Of a stretch of DNA of 21,301 bases, positions 21,204 through 21,301 are shown piece after piece. Both the position numbers and the translations under genes were made by a program. The number at the start of each line of letters is the position of its first letter. Positions within the stretch are counted from its first letter, which is position 1. The DNA comes from DATEJJ01 sp039649115. Lineage in GTDB: Bacteria > Actinomycetota > Actinomycetes > Mycobacteriales > Micromonosporaceae. Below the pieces are notes generated by a model. It was not told where the DNA came from, did not search any database, and worked only from the letters and a program-made list of their open reading frames with translations. The DNA lies in NCBI GenBank assembly GCA_039649115.1, contig JBBWZQ010000296.1, forward strand, positions 1-21,301, in the 5' to 3' direction.

Positions 21204-21301
21204 GGCCCTGCCGGCGCAGCTCGTCGACCGCGCCCATCGCCTCGCGCAGTTGACCCAGCCACTGCTCGGCGTGCTCGCCGACCAACCGGACACACCAGGC
21301 C
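21193..21301 (-). CDS. 3' end of an unrecognised gene (runs off right edge)
   Basis: The last 35 codons of a minus-strand gene, reading AWCVRLVGEHAEQWLGQLREA and on to DELRRQGPAL before TAG at 21195-21193. The segment is amphipathic and looks like a C-terminal helix. Codon third positions are G/C-rich as in neighbouring genes, and the stop is followed by a strong hairpin, so it is likely real. The function cannot be told from this fragment. It would lie upstream of purK on the same strand but appears to be separately terminated. Confidence 0.6.
   Translation of the reverse strand, partial: AWCVRLVGEHAEQWLGQLREAMGAVDELRRQGPAL

Overview
The window is GC-rich actinobacterial chromosome. GC-rich codon third positions, GTG starts, stacked 4-nt gene overlaps and F420 genes all point that way. 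Gene content and order suggest a Micromonosporaceae-like organism (Micromonospora/Actinoplanes relatives), but the genus cannot be fixed from sequence alone. From memory, the order fbiA-fbiB / GDP-mannose pyrophosphorylase-glycosyltransferase / TIGR03089 / acyl-CoA dehydrogenase / purE-purK follows the Mycobacterium tuberculosis Rv3261-Rv3276c block, with local insertions and replacements.

Left part (1-3787): coenzyme F420 biosynthesis. The 5' end of fbiC (FO synthase) runs off the left edge on the minus strand. A four-helix membrane protein with a long Pro/Gly/Tyr/Gln-rich tail lies just upstream of it. Divergent fbiA and fbiB follow on the plus strand and overlap by 10 nt. The FbiB C-terminal domain is unusually short. 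A perfect inverted repeat closes this block.

Middle part (3854-9782): a minus-strand pair, GT4 glycosyltransferase then manC, likely makes and uses GDP-mannose for a surface glycan. A divergent TIGR03089 gene follows (a truncated adenylate-forming-like protein). Next is a compact vapBC toxin-antitoxin module with a 16-bp palindromic operator. It overlaps tail to tail with a minus-strand acetoacetyl-CoA synthetase.

Right-middle (9870-14592): two tandem paralogous small membrane proteins with different disordered tails, both apparently leaderless. Then comes a minus-strand FadE25-like acyl-CoA dehydrogenase, divergent from a UDP-glucose 6-dehydrogenase.

Right part (14701-21301): a giant 1589-residue protein with an N-terminal zinc ribbon and roughly 45-50 predicted membrane segments. 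It resembles the 'SCO7613 C-terminal domain' membrane family. It converges within 7 bp on the purK-purE operon (minus strand, 4-nt overlap). The 3' end of an unrecognised minus-strand gene lies at the right edge, followed by a strong GC hairpin.

Most of the window is housekeeping. The parts that look least explained are the giant zinc-ribbon membrane protein, the three membrane proteins with low-complexity tails, the short FbiB, the recurring leaderless -10 geometry and the excess of GTAC/GGTACC. I did not find a clear new defence or mobile system beyond vapBC. No tRNA, rRNA, CRISPR array, insertion sequence or origin was seen.
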